This document shows, piece after piece, positions 1 to 10,330 of a DNA stretch of 64,000 bases (its first letter is position 1; each line of letters starts with the position of its first letter). Under the pieces are notes generated by a model. That model had not been told where the DNA came from. It saw nothing but the letters and a program-made list of their open reading frames with translations, and ran no database searches. Position numbers and translations under genes: made by a program. Source of the DNA: Echiichthys vipera (taxonomy: Eukaryota > Chordata > Actinopteri > Perciformes > Trachinidae); NCBI GenBank assembly GCA_963691815.1, contig OY829668.1, positions 18,581,953 through 18,645,952 of the forward strand, read 5' to 3'.

Positions 1-352
1 ACCAAGATTCAGTTGGGCAATATTTCAGCTTGAGAGGATGTCTCATGGCACAGTCCTGATGAGTCCTCTCTCAGTTGGTTTGTGTCCATTTCACAATCCT
101 CCTTACTGATCCGAAAGAGAAAGAGAAAGAATCAGAAACCATGTAGCCATTCCATAGTTACTTTGCCCTGGGTAGTGGTTCAGTTAAGAAACTCCAATTG
201 AGCCATTTGTAGTTTTGTATCCTCCACTGCCCGCTTATACAACATTCCCTGGATTCACCTTTTCAGTATGGGTATGATGCAGAACAGTGTAGGGAGGCTA
301 CAACAATTAACACTATGGATATGACCGCAATAGCTTTTATACATAACGCTCC

Positions 353-723
353 CTACTCTCCGGCTCCGGCTATTGCTTCTAGTCCTCTCCACTCACATGC
401 ATCTCTGACAGCATTTCTTGTCATTTTAGCCTGCAGCTCCTTCAATTTGTTCATAGCAATGGAAAACGCTCCTTTAAAGGCTGTATTGTTTGGTATGTAT
501 GTGCAGCTCTGCTCTCGAAACATGTAGCATACTCCTGTATTGGCTTGCAGCCACAATCCTGTTCTAACATCCCTGAAGGGTTTTCAAACCAGACTGGCGA
601 CGTATCTGGTGTCTTGTTTACATGTGGAAACCAGGATAGTACCCATGTAACACCACACTTTACCGTTGTGCATCCTACTTCAACACCACCTTGATCCGTG
701 AAGACTGAAGCACTCATATTCAA
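353..723 (-). pseudogene. env: ERV copy 1 env remnant (SU piece joined to TM piece)
   Basis: Two overlapping minus-strand reading frames carry envelope sequence. The upstream one (723 to about 600) contains WVLSWFPHVNKTP, which matches WVLSWFPHANMTP in ERV copy 3 near 28,990, so it is surface-subunit sequence. The downstream one (556-353) contains GVCYMFREQSC followed by a potential N-glycosylation site and an amphipathic helix, aligning with the transmembrane-subunit disulphide motif of copy 3. The junction near 560-600 indicates an internal deletion with a frame change. A hydrophobic anchor (AIAVISIVLIVV) follows a stop, at about 330-290. The second Cys of the CX6CC motif reads as Ser. The gene is not functional. 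Confidence 0.7.
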
Positions 724-1261
724 CCTCTTAGTCTATGTTGTAATTTGTTTGGGGGGGGGGGGGGGTCATCTTCAGCAGCCTGTATATTAAAATCAGCACA
801 TTTTATGTCGTATTTATAGTGTCTAAATTTTTAAATATGTATGTATTCTCTGAGAACCATATAGTAATCTACATCCAAGACCACACACAGGTGTGCGAAA
901 GAACCACTGCTCTGAGCATGTGACTGCTACTATTTTATTTACACCACCTGGAATGGGGTGTGCACGGTTACCTCTGACCTTTACCTTCATCATCAGCTCT
1001 GGAGAGATCTGCGTGGTCACTTGGTTGCACTTCTGTAACGCCTGTGTGATGGGTCGAGGGGCCTGAGTGACAGAATATAGCTCAAACAGTGCTAAACCAT
1101 GCTGCACGAAAAGCTCTTGGTAGCATTTCAGCTCAGGTTTGTGCTAGCCTTTTGTTTTTGTCTCAGCAAGGTAACAATGTGTCTGTGTGCGGCCAACACT
1201 CTTTGTGTTAAATATTTTAACCTGTGTGGAAATGCTAACAGTACATGAAAGATATTTTAAG

Positions 1262-1575
1262 TAAATCTCAGTCCATAGGTGACTTGGCTGGGAACCGGAA
1301 GGTTGCTGGTTCAAGTCCCTGTGTGGACCATGAATGGAGTGTGGACTGGTGGCTTGAGAGGTGCCAGTTCATCCCCTGGGCACCGCCGAGGTGCTGTTGA
1401 GCAAGGCACTGAACTGTTCGGGGCGCTGGTCACTGGCAGCCCCCTCGCTCAAACAGCTCTTCATTAGTTGCATGTATATAGCTCCTGTGTGTGTGTGTGT
1501 TTGAAAATGAAAAAAAAAATAGGGTGAAAATTGAATTTCCTCATTGCGGGACGAATAAAGGAATTCTTCTTCTTC
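1262..1575 (+). mobile_element. tRNA-derived SINE-like element
   Basis: An internal polymerase III B box (GGTTCAAGTCC) is at 1308-1318, with an A-box-like stretch about 25 bases upstream. The 3' part has the teleost short-element tail (GAATTTCCTCATTGCGGGA, then ACGAATAAAGGAATTC and CTT repeats). It lies within the env region of ERV copy 1. Family name not assigned. Confidence 0.6.
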
Positions 1576-2660
1576 TAATATGCATGTGTTTATCTGTATT
1601 TGTAAACATATTGTTTGCTGGTGGTATTTATATCTTTGTTATCTTTTTGATAGTTGATGCACTGGATTGCTCTCTCTGCTCCCACGTTATTAATTACGAG
1701 AGTTTGTGTACCCTTGGCTTATATTTTTTTACCTTCTTTTAGTGTTTCACTTATGTGCAATATCTTGAACTTTGGGCTGGCAAACCAATGCATTTTTGTG
1801 TTTTCTTTAAAGGACCAGCCCAGCCGCTGTTTTCTACTGTTAATTTACTTTTTGTTGTTTATTTTATTTGTAGGCTTGAGGCAATTAGTGTATATTTTCT
1901 ACCATACTTGATGTCCTGGGTGGTAGTCATTTGGATGGCGATGTCATTTAATGTTCCTGTTTTCTTTTGTATCTACAGCTTGACTCTGTGAAAAGGCCGG
2001 GTCCGCACTGACACACAGCCTCTTTCTGTGGTGGGACTGCACGGGTGACACTCTAGTGGTGTGTATATTTGATCGTGACACTGCATGTAATTCATTGCGA
2101 TTAAGCATTTGTAAAAAGAACTTAAGTGTGTAGTGTGATTTTGCGTGTAGTGCATGTGTGTGGTGGTAGAGTTGCTGTCTCCCTTTTTCTGTCTCCTACA
2201 GTCATCTTATGATTGCTGTGTATGGCTGACCCGCCCTTATTGTGAGGAGAATTGATTGGCTTTAACCATCCAGTGAGATTGTTGTGATGATTGCGTCATG
2301 ACTATGTTTTATCTACATATTGTAATAAAGCCAACTTAACTTCTGCACAGGATACGTCTCTGGTAAATTGTTTCTGCTCGGGGAGGTCAGAGTGGGTCAT
2401 AAATTGCATTCTAGATATTAAAGGATTGAACGGTTCCTCTTGCCCCTTAGCGGGTCGTGGCGTTGTCAGACATTCCTAAAAGGTAGTCTTAGTACCAGGT
2501 ACTACACTGTGTAAGACGCTCAAATGGGTTTGTACATTTATTTCTATCTGACAAAGCTGGCAGGTGGCACAGAGTGTTTAATTTTACATCATACTCATCT
2601 GTTTTAGACATATGGATCCCTGTCCGGGGCTGGATCACCTTTTCCTCTTCTCAGACTCCT
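1576..2660. other. Unassigned spacer inside ERV copy 1
   Basis: No coding sequence recognised. It contains T-rich sequence, short GT runs and an AATAAA at about 2,324. It separates the integrase end from the env remnant and may include decayed env or an unrecognised LTR. Confidence 0.3.
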
Positions 2661-3440
2661 TTATGTGGAAGGTCTCCTATCGGTACCTGGCTTGGCGCGG
2701 TTCTGCTCTCCACAGTCATCCACCTCTGAACACACAGGAATGTCAAGATCAATATTTTCTGTTTTACCACATCTCTCAACTCCCACTTCTGCCATTGGGT
2801 TCCCTTCTTCTGTGATTTGCGTTTTTGTGCAGTGGTTCAGATGATACCACGTGGTACTCCCTTTGACCTGGACAGCTGTCGGCGTGGCCCTGACCACCTG
2901 GTATGGTCCTTGCCAGTTCCTCCGGAACGCCTTGATCCAGACCAAGTCTCCTGGTTTCACTGACCACTTCACCTTCTGCTCCAGGCTCTCCTCTCGTGCT
3001 CTTTCCTGTGTGTAGATAATCCTATGGATCATAGTTAGATATTTCATATTTGCTCTCTGCTCATTTTGCAATTGTTTAAGCGGTGATCCTTTTTTAAAAG
3101 GACCTCTTAGCTGTGGTGCTGGCATAGGCCGACCTGTTAGCATTTCATGCAGTGTTAAATAAATTATTCTATGTGTTTGCATGCGATAGCTCATTAGTGC
3201 TAGTGGCAAAGCATCTACCCAGTTCAGCTTAATGGCGGCACAGATTTTGTTTAGCTTAGCCTTCAGGGTTCCATTTACTCGCTGGTGCGGTTGATACACT
3301 GCTCCTTAAAGTTGTTTGATTCTCAACTGTTGTAGGATACTTTTTGCAACTTTCTGCACAAACACAGACCCATTGTCAGAGCTGATTTCTGATGGAATCC
3401 AAAATCGCGGTTTTCTCCTTCTCCAAATGTCTCGTTCATT
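2661..3440 (-). pseudogene. pol: ERV copy 1 pol remnant: integrase core and C-terminal domain
   Basis: The minus strand encodes the second half of a retroviral integrase. A core-domain motif with the second catalytic Asp (PSEISSDNGSVFV) is at about 3,400-3,360. One in-frame stop precedes YQPHQRVNGTLKAKL near 3,300. The C-terminal beta-barrel is recognisable as KPGDLVWIKAF and RNWQGPYQVVRATPTAV, with the end signature TTWYHLNHCTK. The region normally carrying the third catalytic residue (VERxNxTLK in gammaretroviruses) reads RVNGTLK, so the Glu seems lost. The reading frame continues about 60 residues past the integrase end. Nothing upstream of the integrase core remains. Confidence 0.75.
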
Positions 3441-3446
3441 ATTATT

Positions 3447-4023
3447 CTAATTAGCTCCTGTCGGAGTTTTGTCTGTGTTGTCGCTCACACCTTGTTTCTG
3501 TGTTATCACACTGTAGGGGGACCTGGCCTGCGAGTCTTGAGCTGTACTCATCCCGTCCATCTTCCATGGGTTGGTGTTTACATGATACGGAGGGGCCTGT
3601 TTCGCCACTGTTGTTGATTTTTGTTCTTTGAGCATGTCAAAGTCTCCAGTAAATGTAACCATACCAGCTAGGCTGGGGTAGATTCCTGCAGACTGTTGTT
3701 TGTATGCATATTTTTTCATTTGACTGTGATTTATCATGTTCTTTCTGAATTTCTCTCTGCATCTTTCACCTTCTGTTTTGAATAAGTTCAACATTTTTAA
3801 TTCATGCTCTTTTCCCTTTCCTTTTTTTACTCCCATCTTTTGGTTTGTAGTATTTTATTTGTCCCTCCATGTCCTCGCAAGCTCCCACATCAAATGTGCC
3901 CTCCTTTGGCCACGGTCCAGGCATTTTTTCCCGTGCGCTTTGCCCATTTCTTTGATAATCTTGGGATGTCCTGATGTATTCTGGGTATCTGGCCCCCAGT
4001 ATCTCAATTGGTCGTTCAGTCAT
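3447..4023 (-). pseudogene. gag: ERV copy 1 gag remnant
   Basis: Two overlapping frames (4,023-3,802 and 3,836-3,447) match the gag-region sequence of ERV copy 3: YYKPKDGSKKRKGK here against DYKPKDKSNKRQRK there, then LFKTEG with a Lys/Arg-rich stretch, then SAGIYPSLAGMVTFTGD here against IAGLYPALSGSLTFLGE there. The order on the minus strand is basic matrix-like region, then a proline/tyrosine segment. A frameshift near 3,820 separates the frames. It is joined almost directly to integrase. Confidence 0.6.
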
Positions 4024-5715
4024 TGTTGTGTTGCTGTGTTATTATGGCGATGCTATCTTTGCAGAGGTGAATGCTACTTCTTTGTTGTACTGGTAGTAAG
4101 TTTAGGCCTAGCTTACCTTGGTTATGCTAAGCTCGTTTTTAGTGATACTTGAAATCCTTGAAATGTTAATTAATTAGCTATAATGCTAGCTAGTTTAGCC
4201 TTAACTATAGTGGCTATTCTAAGGTAGGCTATGGCAATACCTGCTATCAATTTTAAATGCTAACACTAAACTTAGCAATTTTCTGGTAGCGATGCCATCT
4301 GGGCCTATAGCTAACTGCTAGGTGGCTGGTGCCATCTGTTGCACTCCCCTCCTGTCTGGCGGTCTTCCAAGCCACTCCTGGCAAAAGTGATATCTTTCAA
4401 AATGGCGGGCCTCCAAGCCCTCCTGGCAGAAATTATGTCTACCAAGAATTTAAACTGCACAATGTTTGATTCAAAATGGCGATTAGGTTTTAAGATGGCG
4501 GGCCTCCAAGCCACACCTAACTCCTAAATTTCAACTGCGCCACAACTTCAAAAAGAATTTGGATCACCCGAGCCACATGAATTTTAACTACTTGGAACCA
4601 AAAGAGCCAGCTGCTCAACATGCAGATAGCAGTTTGCCTAAGCACATACACACTCACACCCCCACGAACATCCTTTTTAGTTTGTGATTAACTCGTTCAG
4701 TCAAAGATTTTCTAGAATTCAGTTTACAGATTCACATATATATATTTATAGTTTATAGATAGATTTTTACAGCTCCATATATAGATTTTATTTGTTTATT
4801 TATTTTTTAAGTTATTTTGACAGTTTATATTTAAAAAAAAGTAAGACAGTAACTTTCCTTTATTAATTGGTGCTTTACATATCGTACATGCAGTGATGAT
4901 CTGAGTTTATATGTTTTTTATGGGGGAGTTTTCATAAGCAGTGTGTTCCCCTTACTGACTGAATTACTTTATTTGTGAGCCTTTGCATGTGTTTTCCTAT
5001 CCAGTGCTCAAACAGATCCTGCTCAATTGCTAGTGAATTTCCTTTCAGGTATATATAAATGATTTAGTTTACTCTGTAGTACCATGGCGATCAGCCTGTG
5101 GCGGTAGCGGGTCAGCATGTGAGTGTGACCTACATAGACAGACTCTAAAGCGCACGCCCCTCCGTATTTTTATTCCCAAACTCTTTGGAAATATTCTCTG
5201 AGGCCAATTCCCAAAAAAAAATGTTTCTGCATACTCATCCACTCCCCCTCAATGACATTAACACACAGACTTTCACAGTCTTTCTGTCTGGCCAGTGTGA
5301 TTTTTTCCTTTTGTATCACAGCTGCTGACACAGTCCAATGCTTCAAATTCTTGTTACATTATAGCAAATTTTAAAGAATTACAGCAGCTTTCCCGCATGC
5401 AGGAACACATAAGACAGCCAGAGGCCTCCCAGCTGACTCAGCCTGTTAAATTTGGATTGGACCTAAAAAAAAACGTTACCCTGAGTTGAGACTGAGGCCT
5501 CAACAGGCATACAACTGTGCGAGATGGGACAAAAGTTCCTACCTTTTTTGCGCCTTCTGCAGAGCAGCAAGCAGGTCCAAAAAGGACCTGCACGCTGGGG
5601 CAAGAAGGAGTCATCAGAGAAGTCTTACAGCCATCAAAGAGAATTTCTTGAATCAATACAGTCTCATCACAGAATTCCAAGTGTCTCTTAACAGAATCCC
5701 CCCTCCTCCTCAAAT
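4024..5715. other. Unassigned AT-rich region with repeated GATGGCGG motifs
   Basis: No gene recognised. From 4,361 to 4,520 a degenerate unit (ATGGCGGGCCTCCAAGCC) occurs about three times. The right part (about 4,950-5,715) could be an LTR because a primer-binding-site-like sequence follows at once, but I could not define its 5' end. Confidence 0.3.
4361..4520 (+). repeat. Degenerate short tandem unit with YY1-like motifs
   Basis: The phrase GGCGGGCCTCCAAGCC occurs at about 4,404 and 4,498, with a weaker copy (GGCGGTCTTCCAAGCC) at about 4,363. AAAATGGCG or AAGATGGCG, resembling the YY1 core AAGATGGCGG, is at about 4,399, 4,473 and 4,492. Confidence 0.5.
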
Positions 5716-5731
5716 TGGTGACCCCAACGTG
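5716..5731 (+). other. Candidate retroviral primer-binding site (tRNA-Trp type)
   Basis: TGGTGACCCCAACGTG differs at one base from the tRNA-Trp-complementary site used by alpharetroviruses (TGGTGACCCCGACGTG). It is on the plus strand, opposite to ERV copy 2, which abuts it. If real, it marks the end of a plus-strand 5' LTR that was cut off by copy 2. Confidence 0.4.
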
Positions 5732-6289
5732 TTTTTATTAACACAAATTGACAGAAGCTCTCACTACACCTTTGTCAGACAAATCCCAAAATGTTATCCC
5801 CATTCGAGGGTTCCTCACCAAAGTATTGTCATCAGAAATCAATTCACCATCCGCAGCTTATGCAGGTGAAAAACCTCCGGCCTTCATTACTTCCTCATAT
5901 ACTCATTCTTGATCATTTCATCACTTTATGGAGGACAAAAGTCCTGCATAGTCCCGTTGGCCCCTGTTTTAACATAACAGCGCTAGGCGTGCATTGATAT
6001 TTAGTTCATATCAATGTTCAATTCAATGTTTGATGTTCAAGGTTGGAATCCGAAAAAAAATGTTAACAGTTCAAAATTCAAAAATAATGTTCAAAAGTTC
6101 GAAACTCAGTGTACAATGGCAGGAAATTCTCAAAGTTCACGATCCTGCAAAGGTTACAAAGTTCAGTTCCCACTCAGAACCCTTTAAAACTCATTGGGCT
6201 CTGACTTCATTTGGTTACCAGTTCCTCTGGCACGGAATCCCACTGTCGTCCAGGTTCTTCAGACAATAAGGTATAGGAAAACAAATCCC

Positions 6290-6830
6290 GTTTCCCAATC
6301 ACCAGCTCAACTGATGCTCAATCTCTCACATTCATCTGTTTGGCAGAGTTCTGATGAGGACATTTCTCAATATGGGCATGATGCAACCAACTAACAGAAT
6401 AACTACGATCAAAACTATGAATTAATGCTACTTTAACTATTGTTGCTCCTAAACGACCGAGTTTCAGATCCAACCAATCCCATGATCCCTCTATGCTCTA
6501 GGGAGCAGGGTTGTTGGTGTATACCGTGCAACATTCTTCTCAAAACATTTCGCAAACAACACGTTTTTCAGCTAACATCCAATCTAACACTTGTCTACTC
6601 TGCCAAGCCATCCTACTGTAGTTCATAAACCGTTGTTGATTATTAAATGTAATTTGTCCATGCCACATTCTTTTTTGGTGTTACCAAGTGAAATATAGAT
6701 TCTATCCAGCTCTGACCTCATCTTGGCTTTAAACTCTTGGGGGATGCCTCTAGGGATCATTATCTCATCTAAATGTACATGTGACTCCAGAACATACTTT
6801 CTCTTTACCCTATGCCCTGTATCTGTAGGC
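6290..6830 (-). pseudogene. env: ERV copy 2 env, transmembrane-subunit remnant
   Basis: Minus-strand sequence parallels the env end of copy 3: a conserved AWQSRQVLDWMLAEK-type segment at about 6,580-6,540, the region before the Cys motif with an in-frame stop, then EECCTVYTNN. A tryptophan-rich stretch and hydrophobic anchor follow. Compared with copy 3 it lacks a short segment upstream of the AWQSR motif and has several stops. In gamma-type Env this part is the immunosuppressive-like helix and disulphide loop that links SU to TM. It is non-functional. Confidence 0.65.
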
Positions 6831-7016
6831 CTCCGATTCCAAAGTTAGTCACTTGCTTCCTTGTAAATTACCTGTATAGGAAGTTTTATTCTTACTAAAG
6901 TACAAAAAACGATCCAACGTGGTGGAAAAATGTTAATATCTGCATGACCACCACACATCCAATAGCTAACTGCTTATGTCAGCTCACATAGCACATGTAA
7001 CATGTGTAGTGTATAT

Positions 7017-7266
7017 ATAGGCAGCCTGAAAATTCTGGGCGCTCTGTCTATGGGAGTGAAGTTACCTTCCCTACACTCCTTCTGTTGTGCCTTGGCACAC
7101 TCCTGGAAGCTATACTTCTACTTACTACTTCGTCTGAAGGCTATAGGCAGCCTGAAAATTCTGGGCGCTCTGTCTATGGGAGTGAAGTTACCTTCCCTAC
7201 ACTCCTTCTGTTGTGCCTAGGCACACTCCTGGAAGCTATACTTCTACTTACTACTTCGTCTGAAGG
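7017..7266. repeat. Two-copy 126-bp tandem duplication in the env region
   Basis: The block starting GCAGCCTGAAAATTCTGG at 7,021 recurs at 7,147, a 126-bp period. The copies differ at about one position (CTTGGC versus CTAGGC). It lies in env-equivalent sequence of ERV copy 2. 126 is divisible by 3, so the duplication kept the frame. Confidence 0.85.
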
Positions 7267-7379
7267 TCTAGTAGTGACCTCAACCTTAGGGAGTAAGATT
7301 TTTAAAGCATATGTCTTGTCAAAAGGGGTGGTATAAACTCCTTTTAAGGAGATTGTGTGTATAACCTGTCTTTAGAGTA

Positions 7380-8060
7380 GGTAAACTGAAAAGGACTCTG
7401 AACGTCTAACTGTGCCTTTGTGTGATGAGACCTTAGCACCTAAACTCTGTTCTATTCGTGATATATATGATTCTGAGATGTCAGCTCTGGTTTGAGCTAC
7501 CACCTTATAATTAGGTAACTTCTGAGCTACACCCTGAGTTGGGCTTGACTCTCTGTCTATTACTTCCTTTTCTGGGTCATGGGCTGGACTTTAATTTATA
7601 TTTGTGTTTAACGCCTGTGCAGTTGCATCATACTCATCTGATTCCTGCCTCTGATTAGCATTCTGCATGGGCTGGGTCATTGTTTGGATCCAGCCCTTCA
7701 GGCACTGCTGCTTCATCACTGGTCCCCCGTCCCCGTTCTGCTTCCTGGCAACATCAACATTAGACAGCACATTAGTGTCAGCAGATGAATCTGCAGCATT
7801 TTGCTTTTACTCTTGCCTGACTCTGTTTCCTTTGGATCAGCTGCAACCCGGGACCTGGTGCAGTGATTCAGATGGTACCATGTTGTGATCCCCTCCACAC
7901 CCAGGCCCTGGTGCAGTGAATCAGATGCTACCATGTTGTGCTCCCCTCCACTTGGACCGCCGTTAGTGTTTCTTGAACCACAGTGTGGGGACCCTCTTTT
8001 CCGGAAGATCTCTGTGTACACCGGGTCCCACTGGTCTCAGGATCACTGAGCCAGGGCCTG
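7380..8060 (-). pseudogene. ERV copy 2 pol end and env start
   Basis: The minus frame at 8,021-7,716 contains ITTWYHLNHCTR, matching the integrase end of copy 1 (TTWYHLNHCTK), followed by a basic stretch and a hydrophobic segment (LLTLMCCLMLMLPG) that could be the overlapping env signal peptide. Corresponding sequence in copy 3 is at 28,296-28,892. A pair of near-identical stretches around 7,860-7,940 (CCTGGTGCAGTGA) suggests a small local duplication. Frames are broken downstream. Confidence 0.6.
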
Positions 8061-8492
8061 GTACCCTGTGGTTCTCTCACAAATAGACAACCCTATATAC
8101 ACCGTTAATTGCTCCATTCATTGTATTTAAATTCACATGTTGTCCAAATTTCATTTGCAGCGGTTGAGAGGTTAAAGCTTAGCCTGTTAACATGCAGCAT
8201 TGAATATATGCTTCTTAGGTTTAGGTTTCATGCAATAGCTTATTAGTATAGGGAGCAAAACAAAACAGATCCTTTTATTTTAACTTTGATGGTTAACTAC
8301 CTCCATTAAGTTACTCACCTTACCTCTGCACGTCTTAACACTCTTTTTTATGCCTGTTATATGATCTCCCTAGTTACTTTTGGGTACATGCTCGTTTATT
8401 ATCTAAACTTATTTCATGAGATATCTTAATGCGTACTAGATTTTTGAACCATTGACATTAAAATGTACTTTTTAACTTATTTTCCACTCAGT

Positions 8493-9628
8493 GGCCCTCA
8501 TTTATCAAACGAACGTACGGCAAGAAAAACGTGCGTATGGCCATTTCCTGGCAAACTTCGGCATTTATCAATTTGGACGTGAGCGGGAGCTATGATCAAA
8601 TCTCACTTCAGGTCTGATATTGTGTACGCAAATTTGAGCCATTGTATTTGCGGTGCAGCACAGCAAAATCTGGCTGAAAATAATTAACAAACTCAGCTGT
8701 CATTAGGCATAAGCAGTCACATATTAAGAACAGATCAAAACGGATTCTTAAAAGGAATAAAAAAAAAATAAAATTGTGGTTGGATCAATTGATTGTACTC
8801 ATGTGCGTCTGAAGCATTCATCAATCGCAAAAACTACCGCTCGATATATTTACAGGTGATGTGTGATGCCAAGCTGTTGCTTTTAAACGTTGTGGCCAGG
8901 TGGCCAGGGACACACACACACGATTCTTTTATATTTCATAACAGCTCGGCTCCAGCCCCCCGCGACCCCGACAGGGACAAGCGGTTGAAGATTAATTAAT
9001 GAATGAATGTGTTGGCGCGCGGCTGCAGCAGGACGCACTGCAGACCCTTAATAAATTGCATTTAATCAAATCAAATCAAACAAGGTATCAGATGATTAAC
9101 ATTTTGGTATGGTTCTTCTAGGTGACAAAGGTTATCCTCTAACGGAATACATAATAACCCCGCCGGCAAACCCTGCTACAGAGCAGGAGCCCAGGTTCAG
9201 CAGTGCGCACACACGCACACGCGTCACAGTGGAGTGCTGCTTTGGGTTGACTACCTCCGTTATTCTTTTCCATACAGCGTTTTTATGGGCCCCGTTAATT
9301 CCACTCTTAAGACTGCCAAAAAGCACATCTTTATTTTGCTCCATCTCGGATGTCAGGATGACGATCTCTGTGTCGGAAAAGTTTCTTTTCTTACCAGTGT
9401 TTCGTCCATGTGACCTCAGTGGGCGAGGCCTCCGAACCAGGAATATTTAAGGGTGTAACATGTTAATGACGATCAAATACAGCCGCCGCATTTATCAAGG
9501 CCTGCTCATTCGTAAGCTGAGATTGGTCAGGTAAGAATGTTTCATAAATCACACGTGTGTCCTGTCCTACGACCGATTATGCGCTCAGATCTGCGCCCGT
9601 TTTCACGCAAGATTGATAAATGAGGGCC
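8493..9628 (+). mobile_element. PIF/Harbinger DNA transposon
   Basis: Perfect 16-bp terminal inverted repeats GGCCCTCATTTATCAA (8,493-8,508) and its complement (9,613-9,628) bound an 1,136-bp element. Copy 3 of the ERV has the empty site near 27,770 (AACAATGAGTGGAAAAT), so this is an insertion into the ERV. It encodes a decayed HARBI1-type transposase. The target duplication is not clean enough to state. Confidence 0.88.
8793..9290 (+). pseudogene. HARBI1-like Harbinger transposase fragment
   Basis: Two plus-strand pieces match the DDE nuclease of Harbinger transposases. The first (8,805-8,940) reads FINRKNYRSIYLQVMCDA then NVVARWPG and THDSFIFHNSS, which includes the motif around the first catalytic Asp (CDA) and the WPG/HDS block. 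The second (about 9,109-9,250) reads LLGDKGYPL, then a threonine/proline segment, HTRTRVTVECCFG, covering the second Asp (GDKGYPL) and the final Glu (VECCFG). About 150 bases of unmatched sequence separate them, and the N-terminus is missing. The element cannot move itself. Confidence 0.8.
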
Positions 9629-10119
9629 ATTGTTTAAGGTCCAAATTCACATTTTTCTGTTTTACTGTTCTCATTCTCTCCCACCTCGGACAGTGATGAT
9701 ATCCTGTGTGAATCAGGAAGTAGCATGGTTAAAAATAACAATTCTTTCTCTTTTACCTTCCTACCTTGGAGTATCACAGGGACTATTTATGTCCTCCAAC
9801 ATTACTGGTCTAGTAATCATTAAATTTCAAACATATTAAACTCATTTAGAAGCTTCATGTTTTGCTTTAACTTTATCTTACTGGGTTTTCAATTTTCAGT
9901 GTGGATTTGTTGCTTTAAGGATTTTGATGAATATGTTTTCATAACCTTTGACTACTGAATCTGTTACGTCATCAAACCAATACACTTATGCACGTTCTGG
10001 ATACCTTTATATTTAAACATTCTGTTCCCAAATTGTTAACATAAACATTTTTTTATTTTTATCAACCTTTGAATTTGAAATTACACCTCTACCCACTGAT
10101 ACACTGGCCTGTTTGTCTA
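9629..10119 (-). other. Non-coding stretch of ERV copy 2
   Basis: AT-rich DNA corresponding to about 27,000-27,770 of ERV copy 3. No coding sequence is recognisable although pol should be here. Confidence 0.4.
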
Positions 10120-10330
10120 TGTTGGTGGCTGATCCCCAAACCCCCCTTCATCCTTTCGGGTTCCAGCCACTGGTTCTGAACAGTTTTGGTAATTCTATCC
10201 TAGTGTTTCACCTACCCACTCCTGCTGTAGGGGTGTATGGGGAACCTTTTTTTCATGTTTTATCAGTCAGTTTTCTGAGCTGAAGTTGAGCAAGTTGCAT
10301 TTGAATGTCTCATCCATTCTGTTTTGTAAT
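10120..10330 (-). pseudogene. gag: ERV copy 2 gag tail
   Basis: Minus-strand GAGACATTCAAATG, then CTCAACTTCAGCTCAG and GGTTCCCCATA, match copy 3 at 26,805-26,890. Upstream, a short piece (CCAGGTCCATTACAAAACAG) matches copy 3 at about 26,095, so some 130 bases of gag present in copy 3 are deleted here. Confidence 0.55.

Larger units (their letters stand above)
1..4023 (-). mobile_element. Endogenous retrovirus copy 1, internally deleted
   Basis: A minus-strand retroviral remnant with gag (4,023-3,447), then integrase (3,440-2,661), then env (about 723-240). Protease, reverse transcriptase and RNase H are absent between gag and integrase, so several kilobases appear deleted. The same gag, integrase-end and env sequences recur in the ERV copies at 5.7-10.3 kb and 24.6-31 kb. 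The Env type (CX6CC-like) and integrase C-terminus suggest a gamma/epsilon-like fish ERV; this grouping is inference. The 3' LTR would lie left of the window. A SINE-like insertion sits at 1,262-1,575. Confidence 0.75.
5735..10330 (-). mobile_element. Endogenous retrovirus copy 2 (minus strand)
   Basis: It is collinear, in opposite orientation, with ERV copy 3. The pairs include 10,130-10,310 with 26,800-26,990, 8,170-8,460 with 27,840-28,080, 7,400-8,020 with 28,290-28,830, 6,290-6,830 with 29,270-29,890, and 5,790-5,990 with 30,540-30,910. Most of pol is missing. A Harbinger transposon lies at 8,493-9,628. The high-coordinate end runs into the gypsy integrase at about 10,330. Confidence 0.75.

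Noticed and set aside
823..1107. Env SU sequence on the minus strand
   Set aside because: It lies in the env region of ERV copy 1, but no counterpart was found in copies 2 or 3 and no motif supports it.
1300..1325. tRNA gene
   Set aside because: A B box is present but no cloverleaf or anticodon arm could be drawn; it is a SINE. The same applies to the B boxes near 24,550 and 49,205.
1491..1991. Membrane-protein gene from overlapping hydrophobic plus-strand ORFs
   Set aside because: The hydrophobicity comes from T-rich DNA. Three overlapping frames are equally open and none has a recognisable domain.
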